Assembly: GCA_016648135.1 (NCBI GenBank)
Contig: JADDOH010004228.1
Location: 186,001-250,000, forward strand
Source of the DNA: Agrypnia vestita
Lineage: Eukaryota; Arthropoda; Insecta; Trichoptera; Phryganeidae
Direction of reading: 5' to 3'
DNA length: 64,000 nucleotides
The position numbers and the translations under genes are program-made. The notes beneath the pieces are model-generated. The model was not told where the DNA came from and did no database searches. It saw only the letters and a program-made list of their open reading frames with translations. Positions 34,635 to 45,615 of the stretch are shown here, piece after piece (positions within the stretch are counted from its first letter, which is position 1; every line of letters starts with the position of its first letter).

Positions 34635-35920
34635 TTAGGTCCTTACATATGAAAATGGCGTTTAGTATGGGAGGAACATAAAGCCGATTTTTTTTAATTA
34701 TAATATATTTATTTAATCAAAGTATGTACCACTGCTATCTACGCACTTTTGCCATCTCATAGGTAGTTCATCGATCCCTTTACTAAAAAAAACATTCGGA
34801 CGGGAATCAATAAAATCTTTGAAGGCGGTTTGGACTGCCCCATCGGAGTTGAATTTTTTCCTTTGCAACAAGTTATCCAAATTTCGAAAAAAATGGTAAT
34901 CTGTTGGGGCAAGGTTCGGAGAGTACGGTGGATGTCTTAGACATTCCAATTGAAGCTCCTGTAATTTGGTAGCCGTCTGTTGTGCAGTGTGTGGTCTAGC
35001 GTTATCATGAAGCAGCAGTGGCCTAGAGTGATTAACCAGCCTCGGATGTTTAGCAGCTAGCTTTTCCATCATGGTTTGCAGTTGCTGACAATAGACATCT
35101 GCCGTAATCGTCGGGCCAGATTTAAGAAAGCTGTAGTGAACGACACCAGCACTAGTCCACCAAACGCTCACAAGTAACTTTTTTGGAGTCAATTTTCGCT
35201 TGGGGCATGGTTTGGCTGGTTCGGCAGGGTTCAGCCATTGCGATGAGCGCTTCAGATTATCGTACAGGATCCACTTTTCATCACAGGTAATGATTCGATT
35301 TAAAATCCCTTCATTATTGTGCCGGTTGAGTAATGCAACGCAGCAGTCAACGCGCGTTTGTTGATTTGCTTCACTCAATTCGTGAGGTACCCACCTTTCA
35401 AGCTTTTTCACCTTACCAATTTGCTTCAAGTGGATTAAAACAGTTTTATCACTAACACCGCAGCCTGCAGCTAACTCGGATGTGGTTTGCGATGGATCCG
35501 CTTCCACAATAGCCTTCAATTCTTCATTATCAACTTTGGTCTCCGGCCGTCCACGGGGCTTGTTCTGCAGGTCGAAATTTCCAGAACGAAAACGTTGGAA
35601 CCAAAAACGCACTGTGTTTTCTTTTGCGGCACCGTCGCCATACACATCATTAATCCTTCGAGCCGTTTCTGCAGCACTGGTGCCACGTTGGAACTCGTAC
35701 TCGTAAATAACGCGATATTTCAAGTTTTTCATTTTGTAAACTGAGTGAGGCAAAGAAAAAAACAATTAAGGAAAAAACAAATGAATTATAATTTTCAAAA
35801 CACAAATACATGAGTAAATAGCTGTATAAATTTGGATTTGGAATTCCTAACCAAAGAGAAGATATTTGAGATCAAATTTGCCAGTACGGCAAAACGCCAA
35901 TTTCATACGTAAGGACCTAA
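34635..35920 (-). mobile_element. Complete mariner element
   Basis: The terminal repeats are TTAGGTCCTTACATATGAAA at the left and TTAGGTCCTTACGTATGAAA inverted at the right. TA is present on both sides (34633-34634, 35921-35922). The 1286-bp unit carries one uninterrupted transposase. It is inserted in the decayed P-like transposase. Confidence 0.93.
34713..35765 (-). CDS. mariner transposase, full length, DD34D
   Basis: The frame of 350 codons is open throughout; the likely start is the second Met (35732), giving 339 residues, the usual mariner size. It has an N-terminal helix-turn-helix region (RFWFQRF, GRP), the WVPHEL motif at 125-130, and the catalytic triad D162 (TCDEKW), D254 (LHDNARPH) and D289 (PTDYHFF) with 34 residues between the last two. 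The usual YSPDLAP is YSPNLAP here. Similarity to the SETMAR/Hsmar1 transposase and the TTAGGT ends suggest the cecropia subfamily. It catalyses cut-and-paste transposition. Confidence 0.93.
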   Translation of the reverse strand: MFFSLPHSVYKMKNLKYRVIYEYEFQRGTSAAETARRINDVYGDGAAKENTVRFWFQRFRSGNFDLQNKPRGRPETKVDNEELKAIVEADPSQTTSELAAGCGVSDKTVLIHLKQIGKVKKLERWVPHELSEANQQTRVDCCVALLNRHNNEGILNRIITCDEKWILYDNLKRSSQWLNPAEPAKPCPKRKLTPKKLLVSVWWTSAGVVHYSFLKSGPTITADVYCQQLQTMMEKLAAKHPRLVNHSRPLLLHDNARPHTAQQTATKLQELQLECLRHPPYSPNLAPTDYHFFRNLDNLLQRKKFNSDGAVQTAFKDFIDSRPNVFFSKGIDELPMRWQKCVDSSGTYFD

Positions 35921-36258
35921 TATTTGGGCAGAAACATCAACATCACATGTCACTAAATAATTACTGCAGTCATAGATGTGATTTGCTGTAAATGTCTTAC
36001 AGTTGTCAAAATTAGGTACTGCCTCAAAGCATTATATGCACATGATGAGATGCTAAAAATTACAAAGCTAAATATAAGTGTGGCCATACTATACCTACGT
36101 TGCCTACTTTTAAACAATTTCATCTGATCTAAAATAAGTTCAAAAGCAAAATTATCATTTGCATATCCAACAGCATCATTCAAATAGTTAATAGACCTAT
36201 CAAGACAATAATCAAATGACTTAATTTGTTCAGAAGCATCATTGTTATACCGAGACAA

Positions 36259-37677
36259 TATATTTTCAATCTGTGATCACTGTTTTAACACGTCCAGTGC
36301 TGAAAATGCCTATAGGCGTTTTCACAAACATTCGCTGTGTGCTGAAACACCTATCGGCGTTCTATACCTGAGGGTTGGTACTAGACAATACGTCATATAT
36401 TGGGCTAAATTTCTTTCAATTTTTTGCATTCCTTTCTTTTATGAAGATAAATTTCGTTCACACGTTTTTGCATGTTGATTTTTAAATCTTTTATGTTATT
36501 ATTACATTTTTATGTGTATATTATATTTTTCCCATTTGTGTGGAAAAACACTTTTCAATTTTTTCGATTTTTTTTCAATTTGTATGTAAGAGTCTTCTGA
36601 GTGTAAAGACAATTTTTACGTGGTGTATGAATTTTGGGTCAGTAATATTTTTTATATTTGTGTAGAGCAGACTTTCTAGTTTAATATTTTTCTAAGACAA
36701 TTTGTGCGCATTTACTGAATTGAAACACTGTCTACTGTGTAGGGAGTAAAGGATGAGTACGGCAGTGTTCCATAAGACTTTTTCATAAAAATTGTTATCT
36801 ACTGCTATTAAAATTTTCATACATATCATAAAAGCAATCTGGAGCAAAAGGTGTGACAATTAATAGGCAGGAATAATTAAACAAGCTGACATTGGCTATT
36901 AATGAAACTACATTTTCCTAGATTTTGTACTAAAGACACTAACCGAATAAAAATAAAACGGAGCAAATTATGTTGAAAAAAATGAGCACAATAAATGTAA
37001 AAATACATTTTATTTTCACCCCGAATGCTCTGGCCAACCAGATTTTTTTCCTTTTTATTTGTTTACCAATTACATTTACAGTGTTGTGTAAAACTGCACA
37101 GCACTTTTACGACATGGTTTATAACTATGTTTTCATGCATTTTATAATATGAATTGCTTCAGTTTGAAATGTCAAAATTATGTATTATATTATAATTTTT
37201 TGTTTTTTATCACAAATCCTAAAATCATACAACGCCTTTGAGAAACATTATAACATCATGTTGACTAAAAATAAATATGAAAAATATGTACGAAAAAAAT
37301 AACCCAACAGACGAAATTTAGACGCACAGAGAATTGTAAAATATCTGAATAAGATAAGACATGCAATAATAATAACTTTTGAAAAATAGTTATTTTGGTG
37401 AATAATATTGACCAGATATATTTTTGGGTGAGTCTAAACGCACTCTCTGACAGTTGTCATTGAAAAAACAGTGGTTTGTTTATGGCAGTGCTGACCGCCT
37501 GGAGAGAACTAATGGGTTTATGGGGGTAAATGACAATGAATTATCCCTAAAATCATTATGTTAAGAATTTTAAATATTGGTTAAATTTTTAGCACCGATG
37601 TGATGTCGAAGAAAATCATTCAGAAGTGAAAGTATTAATTTAAGATCACCTGATAAAATGTAGCTTAAATCCTCATG
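36259..37677. other. Interior of the P-like element, no coding trace seen
   Basis: Between the two recognisable transposase blocks this stretch is AT-rich with no supported frame. A short inverted pair, AAAATGCCTATAGGCGTTTT, is at about 36304-36323. The catalytic core of the transposase may have been lost here. Confidence 0.4.
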
Positions 37678-40600
37678 TCATAATAAATTTCCATTCACAT
37701 AAACCTGAACAGAAAGATCTTCATCAACGGAGATACTGTTCACTACCTTCACAGCACTATCAATATCAATGTTTAATATATAGAAATACACCTTATTGCA
37801 AGATTTTACTTTGTATGACCATTTATTAACACTTATCTTGTCGGGGAAGTTTTCAACAAAGTCATTGAATGTTTGAATGTTATCACTTTCTAGAAATTTG
37901 GACACTTGTTTCTCATGATACTGTTCAGCCGCTGTTCTTCTTTTTCCGGGGTCGGTTCTTGGAAGAGGAGATTCTGTCGACATGTAAGAAGAGAGCTTTT
38001 TGAAAATGTTTGGTATTGCTCCCTCAATCTACCTTGGGTATCTCAATTGATTTTTCAATTCTTGTCCATCATCGACAATTTCCTCAGTTTCGATTTCACT
38101 AGTATAAAAATGGTTACTGCATACGACTGAATGCTTTGTTGGTACTACCAAGTCTTTACGAGGAATTGCACGCAACCATGCTTCATAAAGTTTTGCATCT
38201 TTGGGAAATGAAAATGTACTTTTTGCTCCTTCAATATTTATAACTATTTAGATTTACATGCTGGCACACAATATTTCTTGGCACCTAAAACAATCAATAA
38301 AAACTTCATTACATAAAATTATGGGATTAATTTATAGGTTATGTTTTCAAATTTAGGTGATACTATTGCCAGACATATAGATATAAAAGTAGGTAAAACA
38401 AGAATCTTTAAACTTTGAGAAACACAAATATCTTCGATATTATGTAATGGAACAAAGACAAAGAATAGAGATGAAAAATAAATAAGTCAGGAATAAACTT
38501 CGATGTACTCACCTTTGGTCTATGTTATACAAAGCCGTAGATAAGATGAAATTGAAGTATTTTATAATAAGTTTATTTCAGCATGGATTGTTACCGATTC
38601 TAAGCCAAAAATTGTGAAACTATTTTTATAATAATTACTGTTTTCATCATTTATTTACCGTAAAAATTTCACGACGCGACGCGAGGCAAACAGAATAAAC
38701 CACGAATAAACTGCAAGTGACAGCCACAGAATATAGACCAAAAAGTGACAGCGCTAATCGGCACTACCGCCTACCATGCGACGTTGCCGAATTTCTGCTT
38801 CATGGCTATCTACAGAGAATAAAGACGGCTATATAAATATACGTATACATATTGTTTATGGCAGCGATGAGAAGTTTCGTTCAGTCGACTGAACTATCGT
38901 TTATTGTGTTGTCTAGTCAAGTCTGCCAAAAAGATTCGTCATCTAAATATCATCGCTGACGGCGGGAGGTTATTTGGAATCAAATTTGTCTGACGGGGGG
39001 TTCGATTTTTTTCTTTCGATTTCTTCTCTACGATACTCTGAGTACTCTACATGCGGCTAGTCCGCCTAATTCTATTATTAACTACAAGTGCATCAGCAAT
39101 TTACAATTTACATTTGTTTCAAAATAACCAAACGTTGATGTACCGGAATATGACGCGAACCAGGTTATTAATTTTGTCCTAGGGCAATACCGAAATCAAA
39201 GCGCCCATGTTTCGAAGATCACGCGCCATGTGGTCACAGCCGGTCATGTTCGATCTTTTGTTCGAGGACGAAATATGTGACCTATTGTTCAAAAAAAATA
39301 ACATTGCGACGGACGATCGCTCTTAGGATAGCCCGCCATAAAACATATGAAACAATGAATTAGAAAGTTAGGGTTGCCGAGGGCGTTGGGCATCGCCGAA
39401 GACATTAAAAGTGCACGGCCTTTTGTTAGGATGGGCAATACGTTCGCAACCTTTTGTTCTTAAGTAACATCTTGGAAGGGTAAAAACGGTAAACCTTTTC
39501 TTGCAGCGGGACGTATATCTCTAACCCCGATTAAACAATAGAAAGAACATCTTGGCCAAATGCGAACACATGGGACAACGGTTTAGAAAGCTGCGTTTGT
39601 TAGAGAAGTCGCCATTGTTTTGGGAAAGACATTTTTTAGAAAAACAAGATAATAATTCCGAAAGTCGTCGCAGTAAACTTACTATTGTCCTCGACAGACA
39701 ATAGAGATGTTTTAGAAAGCGCTGACATACCGATCCGCCACATGGCGACGCTATCCGCGAGATGTAGGATCGTATAAATCATATTATTAATATAAGGGCG
39801 CGAAGATCCCGCAACGCACGACCAGGCGGTCATTATCAATAAAGATAACAGGGGTCAATCAATTAAGAAGGTAGAGGCCGAATTAGAAATTGAGGCAAAG
39901 TGGTGAATCATAATATCAATGTAATATGTACCTAATTAATGAGCAACTGATATGTTTAATTTAAGTAAGGTAATGAGAGTTTAGATAACCCAGGCCACCT
40001 CTGCAGGTGGATGTTACTCGTTTTATATGTAGTTTCCTCATTTATTCTGTATTCTATTGTTAAGTATCGAAATGAACGGGACATTGCAATTTGAAATAAT
40101 AACGAGATCATCCCGAATTAATCTAACTTGTAGCAAATAATAGAAAATGTATTGATCGTAACAAAAGGAAAAAAACTGGATTGTATTATTGCCGACGATG
40201 TTTGATATTGATGTAATATATAATATATAACGTAATAGAATATTATCTCGTGAAAAGATGTAACACGGTTGAAGAGATATAAGATTCCGACTTTTTAGTT
40301 TTTGAAATCTGTCTGCAGAATGAATTTTAGCACACGGGGTTGTAACAAAATAGTTTAATTAATTGCAAATAAGTAAATGCCGTGTTGGAATAAACATTAA
40401 TATTACTTTAGATCGAGGCTTTCATGTCTTATGTTTTCATGTATTACACCTAGTTGAATAATGTTAATTTGTGAGTTTTAATTATTTTTAAGAATAATGT
40501 TAATTTGTCATTAGTTATTCAAGCTCCCAATATTGTGTTTTTTTTTTATACAAATTTGTAGGTTGTAGGTATATAACCTATCTGTAAACATGCAATTATT

Positions 40601-42125
40601 GTTTCGATTACTCGTTTAAGCAATATAATTTGTCGGTCTATTTTTAAAATAGTTGTTTTAATCTAGTAATAATAAAGCTCAAAATAATTCTTGTTTGGAA
40701 AATTTTCAATTGTCTGCCTGGTGGAATGTGGCTTATATAATTTTTTAGTGTTCTCTATTTTTATTCTTTTCTTATATTCTTATACCAGGGGTGGAAGAAA
40801 GCTGATTTGATAAGATAATGATTAGTATAATGAAAGTCCTAAAAAAAATGTTTTGCATTCAATCCAGCTTACATATTGAAGTAAGAATTTTCATTATTTA
40901 GGTGTAAATAATGTTACATTAATTAATTTACGCCAAGTTTTCTTAATTTTTCTTCTAGTAATAAGGTTTAACATAATTTCTTGAAAAAAAAAAGTGTCTA
41001 TCGAATTTGATTATGTTAGTATATGTAAGCATTCCTTTCGGGAAAGTGGCGTTGATGCAAATTCATGTACTTTGTAATCCCAAAAGAAATTACAAAGATG
41101 TATACAGAACATTAACATTAGGGGACCCGCTTGAAGCATGTATCCCATGTAAATAAGTTTTTATGTTAATTGATTCACTAAGAAATGCCACGATGTCTGT
41201 ATAGTTTTAGCCCTTTGTTTTGTATCTCTATGTCACATATTGACAATTATGTTTGGTCCAACTAAGAAGTACGATAGCTTGTTTTATTTAAGCTAAAATT
41301 AAAAATAAAACTAAGTATCAAGTACATGTTGTCATTGTTAAAGAAAAAAATTAAAAAGAAAAAGAAAGGAAGAGAATATGCGGAGTGGTAAATTTTAAAT
41401 ACCGTCCGGTGTATCATATATAAAAGAAAAACAAATAATAATGATTTTGTGGAGGTATCGAAGATAATCAATGTAAAATGATAAGGATTGACCTGTAATG
41501 TTGGAATGTATAAATAACGTTAAATATTGAGAGGCCTACTGTAAGAATCAAACCGACGACTTAATAATAAGATTAATATTGTAATGCATACTCAAGGAAT
41601 TTTACTGTGATCTAATGAAACCCTGCGTCAATCCCATGTAATTAGTCAATAATGGTAGAAATAACTGGTCGATAAAAATATGTCTATCTGGCGTGTCGAT
41701 TTAATTAAGTATGTATATGTAAGCAGTGTTATTTTTAGGTAATACGTGTTGATGCGAATTTGTGTTTTCAATTTTCCGTCTTTGCCAATTTGTACTGTAA
41801 TATTTTCCTTAAGTTTAATTCATTTTGCAATGTGTTTTGGTGACGGGATAGGGATATGAACAGTGAACAAAGCGTTCGTGAAATAACAAAGTGTTTAGGC
41901 CTACATACCAGAAAAGCATCGAGATTAGCCGCAAACTGGGAGAACAATAGGGGGCGGAACGGAGGCAACATTGGGTTCAGTAACCAATAGCGTCAATCGG
42001 GACCTAGGAGGGATCGTGAGAGACGAATGGACGATGGAGGCGGGCATCAAAGGAGCCAATCGGCGGAAGACCAGCTGGAGGCTTCCCCTCGAGCCCCCGC
42101 GACCACACCCTGGGTCGCCGGAGAG

Positions 42126-42133
42126 AGAATATA
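42126..42133 (+). promoter_or_regulatory. TATA-like box of the putative LTR
   Basis: AATATAAG stands about 30 bases before GGCAGTTGAG, which resembles an arthropod initiator (CAGT). Position and GC-rich leader fit an LTR promoter. Confidence 0.4.
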
Positions 42134-42429
42134 AGGCGAAGCCAGCCGCCGAGAAGGCAGTTGAGTCGAGTCGAGTTGAGGAGTTGAGTTGAAGTTGGAG
42201 TTAGGAGTTGAAGTTAGAAGCTGAAGGTGGAGAGACCAGGAACTCTAGCCTGACCCGTAAAATCGGTCCGGCCGAATACCCTGGTAACTCTCGAAGAAAG
42301 TAAGTCCGAACGGTAGCGACCACCGAATCGGCATCGCGACGCCAGAAACGACGTATCAGAAACCGCGACGCACAGTGTACCGCCGCGACGCCCAGTGACA
42401 AAAGAAGCGACGTCTCGCTACCGACCGCC

Positions 42430-42551
42430 ACGACGCCGACGTCAGAAGCCGCCGACGTAGCCTGCACAGTCAGAGCACGACGCCGACGTCAGAAGCCGCC
42501 GACGTAGCCTACACAGTCAGAGGACGACGCCGACGCCAGAAGCCGCCGCCC
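42430..42551. repeat. 47-bp tandem repeat, 2.6 copies
   Basis: Units start ACGACGCCGACGTCAGAAGC at 42430 and 42477, with a partial unit at 42524. They are nearly identical and GC-rich, inside the putative LTR. Confidence 0.85.
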
Positions 42552-43369
42552 ACCACGAAGCAGCACGAAGAAGACACTTGCCGAACTCTCCGAAACAGGT
42601 TACCCCGATCTAAAGACTTTTTCTCCGCCCACCTGTTTCTACCGAAGTGTTAATTTAATCTCGTCACCATACATTTTAGCAGTAAGATCAGATTTTTTAT
42701 GTGTTTTGTCTTTTTTCTTTCTTTGTTTATAATTTGGTCCTCTCCCTCTAAATTAGGGTTCATGTAATTTTTAAATTAGTAACCACTTTGCTGCGTCGTA
42801 TGTAAGTTAAGATTAATGTTTCATGTAAATTAATTTGCTACAGTGCCCAATATAGAGACTTGTAAAATTGTTTCGATTTTATTATTTTTATATCCCTTCA
42901 CCCGCCTCGAGATATCAGTGTCCTAGTCAGTCACCTGACGTTTTGATTGTACCTAGGGGAGGGCGTAACCGCCGGCAAACGTAGATCTGAGATCTCCCGG
43001 CCGGTTTACCACACCGTGATTTTATATCACCTCTGACCACCTCCGACCTCACCCCCCCGACTCCGGTATATCAACGTCATAGACGTACCTACTATAAATA
43101 TAAACTAGTCACTAAAAAACAAATCTGAGACATCCAGTTTCTGCTGTCTTCTATTACGTACTAAATGAGATAGAAATTATTTTCATAACCACGTATAAGG
43201 AAGGACAATAAAACATAATTTTTAAGAACGAATGCATATGAAGTTGTAACGAATTGCGGCATTTACTCTATGGTATTTTCTTTTTTTTGTTATAGCGCAG
43301 CATACGTGTAAAAGAGATACAAATATAAACAAGGTTGTGAATTTTATTGATATTATATAAATATATATG

Positions 43370-43460
43370 TATCTTCTTCTTCTTCATCAGCCTTCATTTC
43401 TCCACTGCTGGATATAGGCCTCTTCCATACCCTTCCACCCTTCCTTGTTGTTTGCTGGGC
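43370..43460. repeat. Fragment of a common insect retroelement end
   Basis: CTTCTTCTTCTTCATCAGCC and TCCACTGCTGGATATAGGCC are familiar from 3' parts of insect non-LTR elements. It is too short to classify. Confidence 0.35.
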
Positions 43461-43837
43461 CGACGACATAGACATTTACAAGTTTTGGACCCCTAGACCA
43501 ACTCTCGCAATGTGCGTCTATGTTCACAGTAATTCGTGTGGTCGTTTTGTGTAGCAGATATTTTGGTTTGTAACTAGTCTATATTTATTATACGTCTATG
43601 CCAAACCTCTTAAAACACTATAGTTATCCCCTACCCATATTTATTTTTTAATTTACGGAATTAATTATTTATTTGTTTATGAAAATATTGATGGTATAGT
43701 CCGTCTAACTTATCTGAAGAATGGCCAAATTTGGAACTAACGACGCCATATTGGATTATCTACAGCTGACAGATCTTTTTTTACAGAGGGGTTCACGACT
43801 GTTTCGATAGTTTTTTAAGAAAATTTTAGATTGTCAC

Positions 43838-44174
43838 CATGCCAAAAACCATTAAAAGCGGTGTTCGGTAAATAATCTTGAAAACGCACACGTTTTTTGA
43901 AGAGGAACAACGTCTAAAAGCCCCAATTATACCGTTTGATTTTGTTCATAGACATTGCCGCCACTTCAGGTTAGTGCTGCCATGCAGTTATAATGATGTT
44001 CCCATACTTAGTTTTTTATTTTACTATTATACAATTTCTTCAGGTATTTCTGAATCGGCAATTTACAAAATAGTTAAAGAAGGTAAAGCGGCCGTTGAAA
44101 TGGGCATTAAAATATCTACACCCGGAAAAAAAAGAACAAGGATAAGTGGAAAAATTGATTTAGAAGTCGTAAGA
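43838..44174 (+). pseudogene. Transposase N-terminal (helix-turn-helix) relic
   Basis: The trace reads MPKTIKSGVR, a stop, then THTFFEEEQRLKAPIIPFDF. An intron-like gap with TTCAG follows, then ISESAIYKIVKEGKAAVE and STPGKKRTR. The pattern fits the DNA-binding start of a family of insect transposases with KxxIxxI helix and TPGKKR linker, related to IS630/Tc1 types by my reading. The catalytic part is absent. Confidence 0.5.
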
Positions 44175-44320
44175 TGAGAAAAGTTTTACAACATATTTTA
44201 TTCGATAATTTTTTACGTAGAATTTTTATTATTTATACTTTTTATTACATAATTTATTAACGAGTTCATTTGTATAAACATCTTTTTTCAAACATAAACT
44301 TTTTTATTTATGCACATTAA

Positions 44321-44466
44321 AGACTGGTTGCATCAACTTACTTTATAGCAATAGTTCATTTAAAGCATAGATTTTTACGAGAGCGAGTTGTTTGATCGGT
44401 GGAAAATGCAAAATATCTATGTTTTGAACGAAAGATTACTATAAACCAAGTTGATACAACGGCCCT
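44321..44466. mobile_element. GGGCYGGTTGTATCAAC-type MITE
   Basis: The ends are AGACTGGTTGCATCAACTTA and, inverted, AGGGCCGTTGTATCAACTTG. AAGCATAGATTTTTACGA is shared with the copies at 48045 and 58066. Confidence 0.68.
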
Positions 44467-44542
44467 AAACCGATTGATATCCTTAGGTGTAACTGAGTTA
44501 AACATGGTGGTCACGATCATTAGGTATGAGACATCGAATAAA

Positions 44543-44727
44543 ACCGGCGCCACACTGCGCGGATCTTCCGCCGCGTCTCTTCTGTCGTGGAACATCGCTA
44601 CATTTCTTTCCATACAATATGCGCTTATTAAACACACTACGCGGATGATCGGTTGATCTATTTGGTTTGCCGATTTGGCGCAACGGAAAAGACGTGGCGG
44701 AAGATCTGCGTAATGTGGCGCCGGCCT
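44543..44727. mobile_element. GC-rich MITE with CCGGCGCCACA ends
   Basis: CCGGCGCCACACTGCGCGGA and, inverted, CCGGCGCCACATTACGCAGA continue into TCTTCCGCC. It is inserted about 650 bp upstream of the MYPT start codon. Confidence 0.72.
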
Positions 44728-45193
44728 AAAAGAATTATTATTGTTTGTTTTTTTTTTTCTAAAAATTGTATTTTTCTTTGATTTTGAAAAAACGCCATTT
44801 TGTGACGTTGTGTATTTTACGAATGTATTTTTTGATAAATTTATTTGTACGTTAGTTTACTTTTTTTGTTTTTTATCGTGTCGTATACTGCTTAATAACT
44901 TGTTTAAGAAAAAACGAATTTGCAAAAAAATCCCTACAAATGAGATAATTTTTAGACTATGGGCAGTACCACAACGATTGGGACGCCCTCCTTTATTCTC
45001 CAGATAAGTTGGACGGACTATATCGGAACGTCGCAAACAAAACGGACGCAACAAACTAACGAACGATAGTTCACCGAAGTGAACTGAACAGTTTATTCAT
45101 CTCGTAAAAAAAAAAACAGTTTGTTCATCAACGACCCATCTCTAGTTTATGGCCCATTTCTATGCATTGGTATTCTCTTTTCTATGGCATTGG

Positions 45194-45204
45194 TCTATAT
45201 ATAC
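45194..45204 (+). promoter_or_regulatory. Possible TATA box of MYPT
   Basis: TCTATATATAC lies about 170 bp before the start codon in a stretch without other signals. A transcription start has not been seen, so this is only a candidate. Confidence 0.3.
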
Positions 45205-45375
45205 GCTAGATTTCTAGCTGCGCGTTATTCCTCTTTTATACGCCGTGCGAGCGATAGCTTCTGGTTCTTGTTCCGTGTGTGGGCTGGTGCTCGGTATCGT
45301 CGGCATAAGTGATCATCTGTGATCGGTATCATTGTGATTTGAGTAGTGTTGCATGTAGGGTCGAAGCGTTGTATA

Positions 45376-45615
45376 ATGTCTGAATTCAAGTGTTCGGCTA
45401 CCTTTAAACGGGCTGAACAATTGAAGCGATGGGAAGAATCCGAGACCAACGAACATTCGCCTGAGCCAAAACGCTCCGGTCGCATACGTTTTTCGGTGGA
45501 TTGTGTATTTCTGGCGGCATGCGCTGCTGGAGAGAAGGATGAAGTGTTGCGTTTGGTTCAATCGGGAGCTGATGTTAATACTCCTAGCGCCGATGGATTG
45601 ACAGCTCTCCATCAG
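45376..45615 (+). CDS. Mbs: MYPT exon 1 (start, MyPhoNE and RVxF motifs)
   Basis: The ATG at 45376 begins MSEFKCSATFKRAEQLKRW. No in-frame upstream ATG has family support. RIRFSVDCVFLAACAAGE opens the first ankyrin repeat. The donor is CAG-GTACTT after GLTALHQ, phase 0. Confidence 0.93.

Larger units (their letters stand above)
34321..38290 (-). pseudogene. P-element/THAP9-like transposase, decayed and interrupted
   Basis: From the 5' side: a THAP finger at about 38286-38005 (CVPAC, FHFPKDAKLYEAWLRAIPRKD, VVCSNHF, GAIPNIF); a linker and the block SVNKWSYKVKS...VYFYIL at 37983-37678; a block RRYSMATLIFSFVIF and YNALRQYLIL at 36258-35953; then, past the mariner, KYVCGYVSHSL, FSCQDC and LLQRRGLCVPTEKL at about 34625-34321. 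The order fits P/THAP9-type transposases. There are stops in the THAP finger (after CKSK and before IEGAIP) and at the mariner junction. The catalytic core was not found. Confidence 0.75.
31987..38832 (-). mobile_element. Nested P/THAP9-like DNA transposon
   Basis: ATAAATAT lies at 31979-31986 and 38833-38840, the 8-bp duplication expected for P-type elements. The ends are inverted over about 70 bp: CAGCCGCCTTTATCG ... GCCATGAAG ... GGCAACGTCGCAT at the left, and TAGCCGTCTTTATTC ... GCCATGAAG ... GGCAACGTCGCAT at the right (minus strand). Inside on the minus strand is a decayed transposase with a THAP finger. Later insertions are a hAT unit (32094-33829) and a mariner (34635-35920). Confidence 0.75.
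39136..43073 (+). mobile_element. TG..CA unit with 4-bp duplication, probable giant solo LTR
   Basis: ACGT is at 39132-39135 and 43074-43077. The unit starts TGATGTACCGGA and ends TCCGGTATATCA, a 12-bp inverted pair with TG..CA termini, as in LTR retrotransposons. At 42126-42133 is AATATAAG, followed by a GC-rich leader with GAGTCGAGTCGAG. No gag or pol frame is present in 3938 bp. The composition differs from the neighbours (CpG-rich at 41940-42620). A solo LTR is the simplest reading; an internally deleted element is possible. Confidence 0.6.

Noticed and set aside
35482..35744. Plus-strand ORFs over the mariner
   Set aside because: They are shadows of the mariner transposase.
36285..36370. 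piggyBac-type end at TTAACACGTCCAGTGC
   Set aside because: A TTAA is present but no matching inverted end was found on the other side.
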